Shown here: positions 32,471-40,618 of the stretch, piece after piece | Layout: each line of letters begins with the position of its first letter | Numbering within the stretch: position 1 is the first letter of the stretch | Made by a program: the position numbers and the translations under genes | From: Mesorhizobium sp. M2A.F.Ca.ET.046.03.2.1 | GTDB taxonomy: Bacteria; Pseudomonadota; Alphaproteobacteria; Rhizobiales; Rhizobiaceae | Direction of reading: 5' to 3' | Assembly: GCF_003952425.1 (NCBI RefSeq) | Contig: NZ_CP034449.1 | Location: 6,312,001-6,376,000, forward strand | DNA length: 64,000 nucleotides | Notes under the pieces: generated by a model | The model's input: only the letters and a program-made list of their open reading frames with translations | What the model was told of the DNA's origin: nothing | The model's database searches: none

Positions 32471-32960
32471 TTTCAGGCAAAGGCGCAGACCTTGCTCGTC
32501 TCGGAACAAGCCTCGGTGTCGGGTGGGGCACAAACCAGCCGTGTTAGCGGCTCCCGCGAGCCTGCAGCCGCCGTCCAACAATGGACTGGAGCGGCCGTCG
32601 CGGTCATCGGGGTGGCCGGCCTCGTTCTGCGGGTGCCCGGCGCGCGGGGGTCCTACGCAGCGATGGTGGACAGAATGACGCGTGACGGCCCGGCGAATTA
32701 CGCCACCAACCAGCAATTCCGGACCGTGATGACCGTCGATTATTTTGCCAAACGCCTTGGGCCGCCAGGCATTGTTTGTCTCCCTAGACAAAATATGCGA
32801 CGAGCGTCCGTCCTGGCTGATCCTCGAGGGGCCTATCGACCGGCAGCCGCAATATGTCGAGGCCGTGCCGACCTGCAGGTCGGCCTATGAGCGTGTCGAC
32901 GCCTCGACGAGCTGGGGACTTTCGGGCCTGGCCTGGACATTGTATCAGCGCCGGTATTGA
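32471..32960 (+). pseudogene. Remnant of a membrane-protein gene, frameshifted
   Basis: One frame opens at 32471 with a hydrophobic helix (TGAAVAVIGVAGLVLRVP) and then a soluble segment ending VDYFAKRLG. At about 32760 the protein-like sequence jumps to another frame, RQALFVSLDKICDERPSW, ending ASTSWGLSGLAWTLYQRRY at a TGA (32958-32960). Removing one base from the GGG at 32758-32760 joins the two. There is no proper start or N-terminal membrane region. The pieces look like the C-terminal part of a larger membrane protein, possibly glycosyltransferase-like. Identity not established. Confidence 0.45.
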
Positions 32961-33008
32961 GAGTGGGCCCGGCCAAATTCCGGCCGTCGCGCGCCTTCCC
33001 GGAATTGC

Positions 33009-33428
33009 TCAGGTGCTGACCGAGGCCGAGGCGCGCAAGCTGCAGCCGGTGATCTTGAAACTGCCGTCCGCCTGCTGCTGCAGCGTATAGACCGCCTCGT
33101 AATCCTTGCCGTCGGGCCCGACGATCAGTACCTGCTGGACGATCGAGCCGGGCCCGGTCTGCTCGGCCCTGCCGAAGGAATAGGATTGGGGCTTTCGCAC
33201 CGGCGCATAGCCGTTGGTCACCATGTTCATGAAGGTGTCGACGGTCGGAAAGATCTGCTTCACATTGGGCGCGGCGAAACTGTAGGCGACGGCGCCGTCA
33301 TTGGCGATGAAGGCCTTCAGCTGGCTATCGATGACCGTCTGCGCGGCCTTGACCTCCGCATCGCCGGCGAAGGCAAGCGAGGTCATCAGCATTGGAAAAA
33401 GAGCTAACGCGAACAGTGCGCGGCGCAT
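33009..33428 (-). CDS. DUF4864 domain secreted protein
   Basis: A 139-residue protein. ATG 33428 has GGAGG upstream and begins a signal peptide (MRRALFALALFPMLMTSLAF, cleavage near AFAGDA). The mature domain (AAQTVIDSQLKAFIANDGAVA, FPTVDTFMNMVTNGYAPV, QQVLIVGPDGKDYEAVYTL) matches the DUF4864 pattern, a small NTF2-like fold. Periplasmic; function unknown. Confidence 0.78.
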   Translation of the reverse strand: MRRALFALALFPMLMTSLAFAGDAEVKAAQTVIDSQLKAFIANDGAVAYSFAAPNVKQIFPTVDTFMNMVTNGYAPVRKPQSYSFGRAEQTGPGSIVQQVLIVGPDGKDYEAVYTLQQQADGSFKITGCSLRASASVST

Positions 33429-33638
33429 GGGCTGCCTCCCGGAATTCGCCTGGCGAACGACTCTAACATACGCGTCGCGGCATGACGTGGTTTCACCGAG
33501 CTGCGAAGGTTTCGCCATTTCAGCGCCGGGAGGCGGGATCGGCCACTCTTTGAGCTGCGCGGCGCGTGAAGCTTGAAAGCCGGGCGGCAGTCTGCCACAA
33601 GGGCCGCTTATTCACGATGCAGGCGGCAGGACCGGGCA

Positions 33639-33875
33639 ATGAAGGCATTTTTCGTGCAGATCAAGTGCGACCTCGGTAAGGCCTATGAGGTCGCTAGCGC
33701 GCTTGCCGACGCCGAGATCGCCTCCGAGATCTACTCGACCGCCGGCAATTACGACCTGCTGGCCAAATTCTACGTCGACGACGAGGAAGACGTCGGTCAC
33801 TTCGTCAACGAGCGGGTACAGATCCTGCCCGGAATCAAGGACACCTTCACCATCGTGACCTTCCGGGCATTTTGA
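33639..33875 (+). CDS. Stand-alone Lrp/AsnC ligand-binding (RAM) domain protein
   Basis: A 78-residue protein starting at ATG 33639: MKAFFVQIKCDLGKAYEVAS, then IYSTAGNYDLLAKFYVDDEED and KDTFTIVTFRAF. This is the ACT-like effector domain of Lrp/AsnC regulators without a DNA-binding domain. Stand-alone RAM proteins oligomerise and bind amino acids in other bacteria. The ligand here is unknown. Confidence 0.8.
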   Translation: MKAFFVQIKCDLGKAYEVASALADAEIASEIYSTAGNYDLLAKFYVDDEEDVGHFVNERVQILPGIKDTFTIVTFRAF

Positions 33876-34019
33876 CCGGTCAGGCGATGCCCCGTCGACA
33901 AGCAGGGGCTGACCCGACCTTGCCGCCTGTGCCTTAAATTTAGGCAATTTGCATAGAGTGGCCGTCACGGCTTCCTAAATCATCGATTGCGCTTGATTTT
34001 CTCCGGCGAGGCCAGTGAA

Positions 34020-35456
34020 ATGGTCTCAGAGGGGAGTACTCGATTGGCAGCCTTCGATGAAATGCTTCCGGAAGTTTCCGGATTGAGAAGACCTTATGAG
34101 GCTTACGATCGCTGGCTGAAGGAGCAGGACCCGGCCAGGCTTACCCAGAAAATGCAGGACGCCGAGCGTGTCTTCCGCAAGACCGGTATCACCTTTGCCG
34201 TCTATGGCGAGCAGGAAGCTTCCGAGCGGCTGATCCCTTTCGACATCGTGCCGCGCATCCTCTCCGGCCACGAATGGCGCCGGCTGACGCAAGGCATCGA
34301 GCAACGCGTGCAGGCGCTGAACGCCTTTCTCGACGACATCTATCACCGCCAGGAGATTCTGCGGGCCGGGCGCGTGCCGAGGGATCTCGTTGCCAGGAAC
34401 GAAGCCTTTCTGCCCGAGATGATCGGGGTGAAGCCGCCTGCCGGCGTCTACACCCATATCATCGGCGTCGACATCGTCCGCATATCGGAGAACGAGTTCT
34501 ACGTGCTGGAGGACAATGCCCGCACGCCGTCGGGCGTCTCCTATATGCTGGAGAACCGCGAGACGATGATGCAGCTCTTTCCGGAGCTGTTCCAGAAGAT
34601 CAAGGTGCGGCCGGTCGAGAATTATCCGCAGCTCCTACGCCAGTCGCTCGCAGCGGTCAGGCCGCAAAGCGCCAAGGGCGCGCCGACCATCGCGGTGCTG
34701 ACGCCAGGCTCCTACAACTCGGCATATTTCGAGCATGCCTTCCTCGCCGACCAGATGGGCGTGCAACTGGTGGAGGGGCAGGATCTGCGGGTCGTTGACG
34801 GCCATGTCGCGATGCGCACGACCGAAGGCTACAAGCAGATCGACGTGCTCTATCGGCGCGTCGACGACGCTTTCCTCGATCCGCTGACTTTCCGCCCGGA
34901 CTCCGCGCTCGGCGTGCCGGGCATCATGGATGTCTACCGCGCCGGCAACATCACCATCGCCAACGCGCCCGGCACCGGCATCGCCGACGACAAGGCGATC
35001 TATTCCTACATGCCGGAGATCGTCGAGTTCTACACCGGCCGCAAGGCCATTCTCGGCAACATCCCGACCTGGCGCTGCTCGGAGCCGGACAGCCTCAAAT
35101 ATGTGCTCGAGCACATCAGCGAGCTGGTGATCAAGGAAGTGCACGGCTCTGGCGGCTACGGCATGCTGGTCGGCCCGGCCGCAACCAAGAAGGAATGCCA
35201 GGAGTTCGCCAAAAAGCTGCAGGCGAAGCCTTCGAACTACATCGCCCAGCCGACGCTGGCGCTGTCGACCTGTCCGATCCTGACCGAAAAGGGCCTGTCG
35301 CCGCGCCATGTCGATCTTCGGCCTTACGTGCTGGTTTCGGACCGAATCCAGATCGTGCCGGGTGGGCTAACGCGTGTTGCCCTCAAAGAGGGTTCTCTGG
35401 TGGTCAATTCCTCACAAGGCGGCGGCACCAAGGATACGTGGGTACTCGACGACTAG
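34020..35456 (+). CDS. Circularly permuted type 2 ATP-grasp protein
   Basis: A 478-residue protein from ATG 34020 (a TTG 33 bases upstream is possible). Motifs are ARLTQKMQDAERVFRKTGITF, ENEFYVLEDNARTPSGVSYML, YSYMPEIVEFYTGRKAILGN and VIKEVHGSGGYGML, typical of the DUF404/DUF407 ATP-grasp family with permuted order. The family is predicted to form amide bonds, probably on peptides. It heads the run of ATP-grasp, alpha-E, transglutaminase and Anbu genes. Confidence 0.9.
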   Translation: MVSEGSTRLAAFDEMLPEVSGLRRPYEAYDRWLKEQDPARLTQKMQDAERVFRKTGITFAVYGEQEASERLIPFDIVPRILSGHEWRRLTQGIEQRVQALNAFLDDIYHRQEILRAGRVPRDLVARNEAFLPEMIGVKPPAGVYTHIIGVDIVRISENEFYVLEDNARTPSGVSYMLENRETMMQLFPELFQKIKVRPVENYPQLLRQSLAAVRPQSAKGAPTIAVLTPGSYNSAYFEHAFLADQMGVQLVEGQDLRVVDGHVAMRTTEGYKQIDVLYRRVDDAFLDPLTFRPDSALGVPGIMDVYRAGNITIANAPGTGIADDKAIYSYMPEIVEFYTGRKAILGNIPTWRCSEPDSLKYVLEHISELVIKEVHGSGGYGMLVGPAATKKECQEFAKKLQAKPSNYIAQPTLALSTCPILTEKGLSPRHVDLRPYVLVSDRIQIVPGGLTRVALKEGSLVVNSSQGGGTKDTWVLDD

Positions 35457-35460
35457 AGCG

Positions 35461-35580
35461 GTGAATGGTGAACGGTAAAATGGTGAATGGTCAGATGCCT
35501 AGTTACGAGAGGATGGCAATGACGAAGTGTTGCTGGGTACTACTAACTATTCACCATTCACTATTCACCATTCACTAGGC
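35461..35580. repeat. GTGAATGGT direct and inverted repeats between ATP-grasp and alpha-E genes
   Basis: The intergenic gap contains GTGAATGGTGAACGGT and ATGGTGAATGGT on the left. On the right their inverted forms ACCATTCACTATTCACCATT are present, bounded by GCCTAG and CTAGGC. The two sides can pair into a long imperfect stem of about 30 bp with a loop of about 50 bases, 8 bases before the alpha-E start. Confidence 0.7.
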
Positions 35581-35588
35581 AAATCCAC

Positions 35589-36530
35589 ATGCTTCTTGGC
35601 CGCACCGCAAACGGTCTCTACTGGATGAACCGCTATATAGAGCGGGCCGAAAACATGGCGCGCCTCGTCGATGCCGGCCTGCGCATGGCGCTGACGCGCA
35701 CGCAGAACGCGTCAGAGGAATGGAATTCGGTGCTGCTCAGCGCCGGCTCCGACTATGCGTTCTCACAGAAATACCAGGACTATACCGCTGCCAACGTCTC
35801 CGACTTCCTGCTGCGCGACACCTCGAACCCGTCGAGCACGATGTCGTCGATCGAGACGGCACGCAACAATGCCCGCATGGTGCGAACGGCGCTGACGCGC
35901 GAGACCTGGGAAAGCATCAACGAAGCCTGGATGTCGCTGAAGCGCATGCTGGCGAGGCCGATCGACGAGCGCGACCTGCCGACGGTGCTCGATGCCATCA
36001 AGCGCGAGACGGCTCTGATCCGCGGCTCGTTCTACGGCACGATGCTGCGCAACGAAATCTTCGATTTCTCGCAGCTCGGCACCTATGTCGAGCGCGCCGA
36101 CAACACGGCGCGCATCCTCGACGTGAAGTATTATGTGCTGTTGCCTTCGCTGTCTTGGGTCGGCTCGACGCTGGACAATTACCAGTGGGAGTCGATCCTG
36201 CGCTCGGTGTCGGCGCATCGCTCCTATCGCTGGGTTTATGAGGCCGACTACAAGCCGACGAATATCGCGGACTATCTGATCCTCAATGTGCGCATGCCGC
36301 GCTCGCTGACCTTCTGCTATCGCTTCCTCGGCGAGCACCTGAAATTCCTCGCCGACGACTATGGCGAGCGCCATGCTTGCCACGCCACGGCCGAGAAGAT
36401 TCAGGCGCTGCTCAATAGAGGCTCGATCAAGGACATATTCGATCACGGCTTGCACGAGTTCCTGGCCGAGTTCATTCGCGACAACACCAGGCTGGGCGAC
36501 GAGATCGCCCAGGATTACCGGTTCCATTGA
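35589..36530 (+). CDS. Alpha-E domain protein (DUF403)
   Basis: A 313-residue, almost entirely helical protein. It begins MLLGRTANGLYWMNRYIERAE, the family hallmark, and contains TMLRNEIFDFSQLGTYVERAD and MPRSLTFCYRFLGEHL. Alpha-E proteins are fused to or encoded beside circularly permuted ATP-grasp proteins, and are proposed to handle the same peptide substrate. The gene lies between the ATP-grasp and transglutaminase genes. Confidence 0.9.
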   Translation: MLLGRTANGLYWMNRYIERAENMARLVDAGLRMALTRTQNASEEWNSVLLSAGSDYAFSQKYQDYTAANVSDFLLRDTSNPSSTMSSIETARNNARMVRTALTRETWESINEAWMSLKRMLARPIDERDLPTVLDAIKRETALIRGSFYGTMLRNEIFDFSQLGTYVERADNTARILDVKYYVLLPSLSWVGSTLDNYQWESILRSVSAHRSYRWVYEADYKPTNIADYLILNVRMPRSLTFCYRFLGEHLKFLADDYGERHACHATAEKIQALLNRGSIKDIFDHGLHEFLAEFIRDNTRLGDEIAQDYRFH

Positions 36531-36551
36531 GCGGGGCTGAGGGCGGGCGTC

Positions 36552-37346
36552 ATGCGGCTCAAGATCACCCATCGCACCGAGTACCGCTACGATGCGCCGG
36601 TGCAATATCTGCTGCAGCGGCTGCGCCTGCTGCCCCTGAGCGGGCGTACGCAGACCGTCGGCTCCTGGGCGATCAAGGTCGAAGGCGCACGCGAGGAGGT
36701 GCGCTTTACCGATCATTTCGGCAACGACACGCGGCTGGTGAGCGCTGAGAGCGGCCACACCGCCATCGTCGTCGAGGCGCGGGGAGAGGTGACGACGCAT
36801 GACACGGCGGGCGTGACGGGCCCGCATCAAGGCTACGCGCCGCTCTGGCTGTTCGCGCAGCAGACGCCGCTCACCGCCGCCGGCGACGGTATTCGTGAAC
36901 TGGCCGGCAAGGTCGGGCAGGGGACGGAGATCGAGCGGCTCCACGCGCTGATGGGCGCGATCCGCGAACGTGTTGCCTACAAGCCAGGCGCGACCAGCGT
37001 CGTGACGCCGGCCGAAGAGGCCCTGGCGCTCAAATCCGGCGTCTGCCAGGACCACAGCCATATCTTCATCGCCGCGGCCGTCGCGCTTGGCTTTCCGGCC
37101 CGCTATATAAGCGGCTATCTGATGATGGATGCCGACGTCGAGCAGGCCGCCAGCCATGCCTGGGCCGAGGCCTATGTCGTAGGGCTCGGATGGGTTGCCT
37201 TTGATCCGGCCAACGGTATTTCTCCCGACGAACGCTATGTGCGGGTGGCGACGGGGCGCGACTATCGCGACGCCTCGCCTGTCTCGGGGATACTGCTGGG
37301 GCAGGCGCAAGAGAAGCTTGCCGTCACCGTCACGGTAGAGCAGTAA
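36552..37346 (+). CDS. Transglutaminase-like family protein
   Basis: A 264-residue protein. The N-terminal beta domain starts MRLKITHRTEYRYDAPVQYL, the usual bacterial transglutaminase N-domain. The catalytic triad is visible: Cys in LKSGVCQDHSHIF, His in ASHAWAEAYV and Asp in WVAFDPANG. Such enzymes are likely cysteine peptidases or amide-exchange enzymes. It lies 21 bases behind alpha-E and 32 bases before Anbu. Confidence 0.9.
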   Translation: MRLKITHRTEYRYDAPVQYLLQRLRLLPLSGRTQTVGSWAIKVEGAREEVRFTDHFGNDTRLVSAESGHTAIVVEARGEVTTHDTAGVTGPHQGYAPLWLFAQQTPLTAAGDGIRELAGKVGQGTEIERLHALMGAIRERVAYKPGATSVVTPAEEALALKSGVCQDHSHIFIAAAVALGFPARYISGYLMMDADVEQAASHAWAEAYVVGLGWVAFDPANGISPDERYVRVATGRDYRDASPVSGILLGQAQEKLAVTVTVEQ

Positions 37347-37378
37347 TTTCCGACGAGATTCGCTGTTAAAGAAGAATC

Positions 37379-38110
37379 ATGACCTATTGCGTCGGCCTCA
37401 AGATCGATCGCGGGCTCGTGTTCATGTCGGACACGCGCACCAATGCCGGCATGGATTCGATCTCGACCTTCAAGAAAATGCACGTCTGGGAAGAGCCTGG
37501 CGAGCGCGTGATCGTGCTGATGTCGGCGGGCAACCTGGCCACGACGCAAGCCGTGGTCAGCCTGCTCGACGAGCGCAACAAGGCCGTTGGCGACCGTCAT
37601 CCGAAGCTGCTCGAGACGCCGTCCATGTACCAGACGGTGCGGCTCGTCGGCGATACGGTCAAGGAAGTCATCGAACATGCCTCGCCGAACGGCGACAAGG
37701 CGGATTCCTACTTCAACGCCTCCTTCATCCTGGGCGGCCAGATCAAGGGCAGTCCGCCCAGGCTGTTCATGATCTACCCGGAAGGCAATTTCATCGAGTC
37801 GACCGATGACACGCCTTTCTTCCAGATCGGCGAGACGAAATACGGCAAGCCGATTATCATCCGTGCCTATGACCGGACAATGGGCCTGGCCGAAACGGTG
37901 AAGCTGCTTCTGGTGTCCTTCGACTCGACGCTGAAATCGAACCTTTCGGTCGGGCTGCCGCTCGATCTGCTGTTCCTGGAGAACGACAGCTTCAAGGTCG
38001 GGCTCAATAGGCGCATCGGCCAGGACGATCCCTATTACCGCACCATATCCGACGGCTGGTCGAACGCCTTGAAGGCGGCCTTTGCCAGCCTGCCGGATTT
38101 TCCCGGTTAG
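37379..38110 (+). CDS. Anbu, proteasome-like protease subunit
   Basis: A 243-residue N-terminal nucleophile protein of the bacterial Anbu (ancestral beta subunit) group. After Met removal the chain starts TYCVGLKIDRGLVFMSDTRT, giving Thr1 and the conserved Asp. The catalytic Lys is expected within ISTFKKMHVW. Later motifs are VLMSAGNLATTQAVV and IIIRAYDRTMGLAETVKLLL. The family assembles into ring- or spiral-like particles related to HslV. Its substrates are unknown, and its recurring partners are the three genes upstream. Confidence 0.92.
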   Translation: MTYCVGLKIDRGLVFMSDTRTNAGMDSISTFKKMHVWEEPGERVIVLMSAGNLATTQAVVSLLDERNKAVGDRHPKLLETPSMYQTVRLVGDTVKEVIEHASPNGDKADSYFNASFILGGQIKGSPPRLFMIYPEGNFIESTDDTPFFQIGETKYGKPIIIRAYDRTMGLAETVKLLLVSFDSTLKSNLSVGLPLDLLFLENDSFKVGLNRRIGQDDPYYRTISDGWSNALKAAFASLPDFPG

Positions 38111-38183
38111 GGTCCGCACGTCGCGGCCGGTTGGGCATTTAGCTGGCTTACCCGCTGCATTGCGGCTGGGGTCGGGAGGATAG

Positions 38184-39596
38184 ATGGACAACGAGACATT
38201 CCGCGACTGGTCGAGGCGGGTGGCCGACTGGGGCGTCGATTACCGCGCCGGCCTGCGCGACCGTCCGGTGCGGCCGGCAATCGCGCCGGGCGAGATCTTC
38301 CGGAGCATCGAGGCTTCGCCGCCCGAAACGGCCGAACCGATGGAAAGGATCTTCGCCGATTTCGAAGAAAAGATCGTGCCGGGCATGACGCATTGGCAGC
38401 ATCCGCGCTTCTTCGCCTATTTCCCCGCCAATGCGGCGCCGGTCTCGGTCGTGGCGGAGTATCTGGTCTCGGCGATGGCCGCGCAATGCATGCTGTGGCA
38501 GACCTCGCCGGCGGCGACCGAGCTCGAGACGCGCATCGTCGACTGGATGCGCCAAGCGCTTGGCCTACCCGAGGGCCTTTCCGGCGTCATCCAGGATTCA
38601 GCCTCGTCGGCGACGCTTGCGGCGGTGCTCACCATGCGCGAGCGGGCGCTCGACTGGCAGGGCAACAAAAAGGGGCTGGCCGGGCAGGGCAAGCTGCGCG
38701 TCTATTCCTCCGACCAGGTCCATACCTCGATCGACCGCGCCATCTGGGTCTCAGGCATCGGCGAGGAGAACCTCGTCCGCATCCCGGTCTCAGGACGTTT
38801 TCGCGCCATGGATCCGGCCGCGCTTGAGGCCGCAATCGTCGCCGATCGCGCGGCCGGCTTGCTGCCCGCAGGCATCATCGCTTGCGTCGGCGGCACCAGC
38901 ATTGGCGGCACCGACGACATAGCCGCGGTGGCCGCGGTCGCGGAGCGGCACGGGCTTTACCTGCATGTCGACGCCGCCTGGGCCGGATCGGCGATGATCT
39001 GCCCGGAATACCGGCATTTCTGGGCAGGCGTCGAAGGCGCCGATTCCATCGTCTTCAATCCGCATAAGTGGCTCGGTGCGCAGTTCGACTGCTCGATCCA
39101 GTTTATTCGCCAGCCGGAAGACCTGGTGCGCACGCTGGCCATAAAGCCGGAGTTTTTGAAGACGTTGGGGCACGACGGCATCATCAACTATTCGGAATGG
39201 TCGGTGCCGCTCGGGCGTCGTTTCCGCGCGCTGAAACTCTGGTTCCTGCTGCGGGCCTATGGCCTCGAGGGCTTGCGCGCCATGATTCGCAATCATGTCG
39301 CCTGGAGCGAAGGACTGGCAGCGCGGCTCGCCAGGGAAGTGGATTTCGAGCTCGTCAGCGAGCCGATGCTGTCGCTGTTCTCATTCCGGCACAAAGCGCC
39401 ATCGGGTACCAATCCGGACGAGCACAATCTGCGCTTGGTCAACGCCATCAACACCGACGGCCGCATTTACCTGACGCAAACGCGGGTGGAGGGGCGCGTG
39501 GCGATCCGCTTTCAGGCGGGGCAGTTCGAGTCGACGGCGGCCGATGTTGCCGCCGCGTTCGACGTCATAACCGAGATTGCCCGCCGCCCGTCCTGA
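38184..39596 (+). CDS. PLP-dependent decarboxylase (aromatic L-amino-acid decarboxylase type)
   Basis: A 470-residue group II decarboxylase. The PLP lysine is in VFNPHKWLGAQFDCS; cofactor residues are in YLHVDAAWAGSAMICPEYRH. HWQHPRFFAYFPANA near residue 70 is typical of the aromatic amino acid/tyrosine decarboxylase branch. It should convert an aromatic amino acid to its amine. It follows Anbu by 73 bases; whether it belongs to that operon is unclear. Confidence 0.9.
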   Translation: MDNETFRDWSRRVADWGVDYRAGLRDRPVRPAIAPGEIFRSIEASPPETAEPMERIFADFEEKIVPGMTHWQHPRFFAYFPANAAPVSVVAEYLVSAMAAQCMLWQTSPAATELETRIVDWMRQALGLPEGLSGVIQDSASSATLAAVLTMRERALDWQGNKKGLAGQGKLRVYSSDQVHTSIDRAIWVSGIGEENLVRIPVSGRFRAMDPAALEAAIVADRAAGLLPAGIIACVGGTSIGGTDDIAAVAAVAERHGLYLHVDAAWAGSAMICPEYRHFWAGVEGADSIVFNPHKWLGAQFDCSIQFIRQPEDLVRTLAIKPEFLKTLGHDGIINYSEWSVPLGRRFRALKLWFLLRAYGLEGLRAMIRNHVAWSEGLAARLAREVDFELVSEPMLSLFSFRHKAPSGTNPDEHNLRLVNAINTDGRIYLTQTRVEGRVAIRFQAGQFESTAADVAAAFDVITEIARRPS

Positions 39597-39675
39597 GGCG
39601 GGTGGACGCGTTCCGCGCTGGTTTGCCTTTTGCAATCAGATGATTTTCGTTAGCCGGCTTATACCTTTTCTTCGC

Positions 39676-39708
39676 TTTCGTTTTCCGATATAGAGGAGAA
39701 AAACGAAA
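39676..39708 (+). promoter_or_regulatory. Inverted repeat upstream of glpR, candidate GlpR operator
   Basis: TTTCGTTTT (39676-39684) and AAAACGAAA (39700-39708) form a 9-bp inverted repeat with a 15-base spacer, immediately before the glpR ribosome site. The TTTCGTTT half-site recurs in front of glpD (40528-40535), supporting shared autoregulation by GlpR. Confidence 0.55.
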
Positions 39709-39724
39709 ATGGAGGGACGCCCGG

Positions 39725-40492
39725 ATGTTTCTTTCGCCACGCCACGCCGAAATCATCCAGATGGCGAAAGACCACGGCCGGGTTCTGGTCGAGGATCTGG
39801 CGACGCATTTCAATGTGACGCCGCAGACCATCCGCAAGGACCTCAACGATCTGTGCGATCAGCGGCTGCTCACCCGCATCCATGGCGGCGCGCTGTTCCC
39901 GTCCGGCATCGAGAACATGGAATACGAGGCGCGGCGCAAGATCGCGGCCGACGAGAAGGAGGCGATCGGCGGCGCGGCGGCGCGGTTGATCCCGGACAAT
40001 GCTTCGCTGTTCATCAATATCGGCACCACCACCGAGGCAGTCAGCAAGGCGCTTCTCGACCATAACGGGCTGATGGTCATCACCAATAACATCAATGTTG
40101 CCAATAGGATGCGCATCTATCCTACGATCGAGGTGGTGATCGCCGGCGGCGTGGTGCGCGGTTCCGACGGTGGTGTCGTCGGCGAAGCGGCCGTCGATTT
40201 CATCCGCCAGTTCAAAGTCGATTATGCCGTCATCGGCGCCTCGGCCATCGATCATGATGGCGCGCTGCTCGACTTCGATTTCCGCGAGGTGAAGGTGGCG
40301 CAGGCGATCATAGCCAATGCGCGCCACGTCATCCTGGTCTCCGACCGGACCAAGTTCGAGCGCACGGCGCCGGTCCGGATCGGCCACCTTTCGCAGGTGA
40401 ATACCTTCATCACCGATCGTTGCGACATCCCCTCGATTCGCCGGATTTGCGAGGAGACCGAGGTCCGGCTGATCGAGACGGCGCTCGAATAG
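39725..40492 (+). CDS. glpR: DeoR family glycerol regulon repressor
   Basis: A 255-residue DeoR-type regulator. The helix-turn-helix is VEDLATHFNVTPQTIRKDLNDL (about residues 20-41), followed by LTRIHGGALFP. The C-terminal sugar-phosphate-sensing domain has FINIGTTTEAVSKAL and GASAIDHDGALLDFDFREV. It is expected to sense glycerol-3-phosphate and repress the adjacent glp operon. A GGAGGGAC ribosome site precedes ATG 39725. Confidence 0.9.
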   Translation: MFLSPRHAEIIQMAKDHGRVLVEDLATHFNVTPQTIRKDLNDLCDQRLLTRIHGGALFPSGIENMEYEARRKIAADEKEAIGGAAARLIPDNASLFINIGTTTEAVSKALLDHNGLMVITNNINVANRMRIYPTIEVVIAGGVVRGSDGGVVGEAAVDFIRQFKVDYAVIGASAIDHDGALLDFDFREVKVAQAIIANARHVILVSDRTKFERTAPVRIGHLSQVNTFITDRCDIPSIRRICEETEVRLIETALE

Positions 40493-40525
40493 CGGTGCTT
40501 CATGGCTGTTTCACGCAGCGATGAA

Positions 40526-40560
40526 ATTTCGTTTGACATTCGCTTTGAGTTCGAAATAAT
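40526..40560 (+). promoter_or_regulatory. Sigma-70 promoter and candidate GlpR operator for the glp operon
   Basis: TTGACA (40533-40538), a 16-base spacer and AATAAT (40555-40560) form a strong sigma-70-type promoter. An inverted repeat ATTTCG / CGAAAT (40526-40531 and 40552-40557) frames it, so a repressor bound there would block RNA polymerase. The leader to the glpD start is about 50 bases. Confidence 0.65.
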
Positions 40561-40618
40561 TCCGTCACGGTTTCGTAAAACACAAAAATGGTGCAATGCG
40601 AAATCGTTGGAGGAACTT

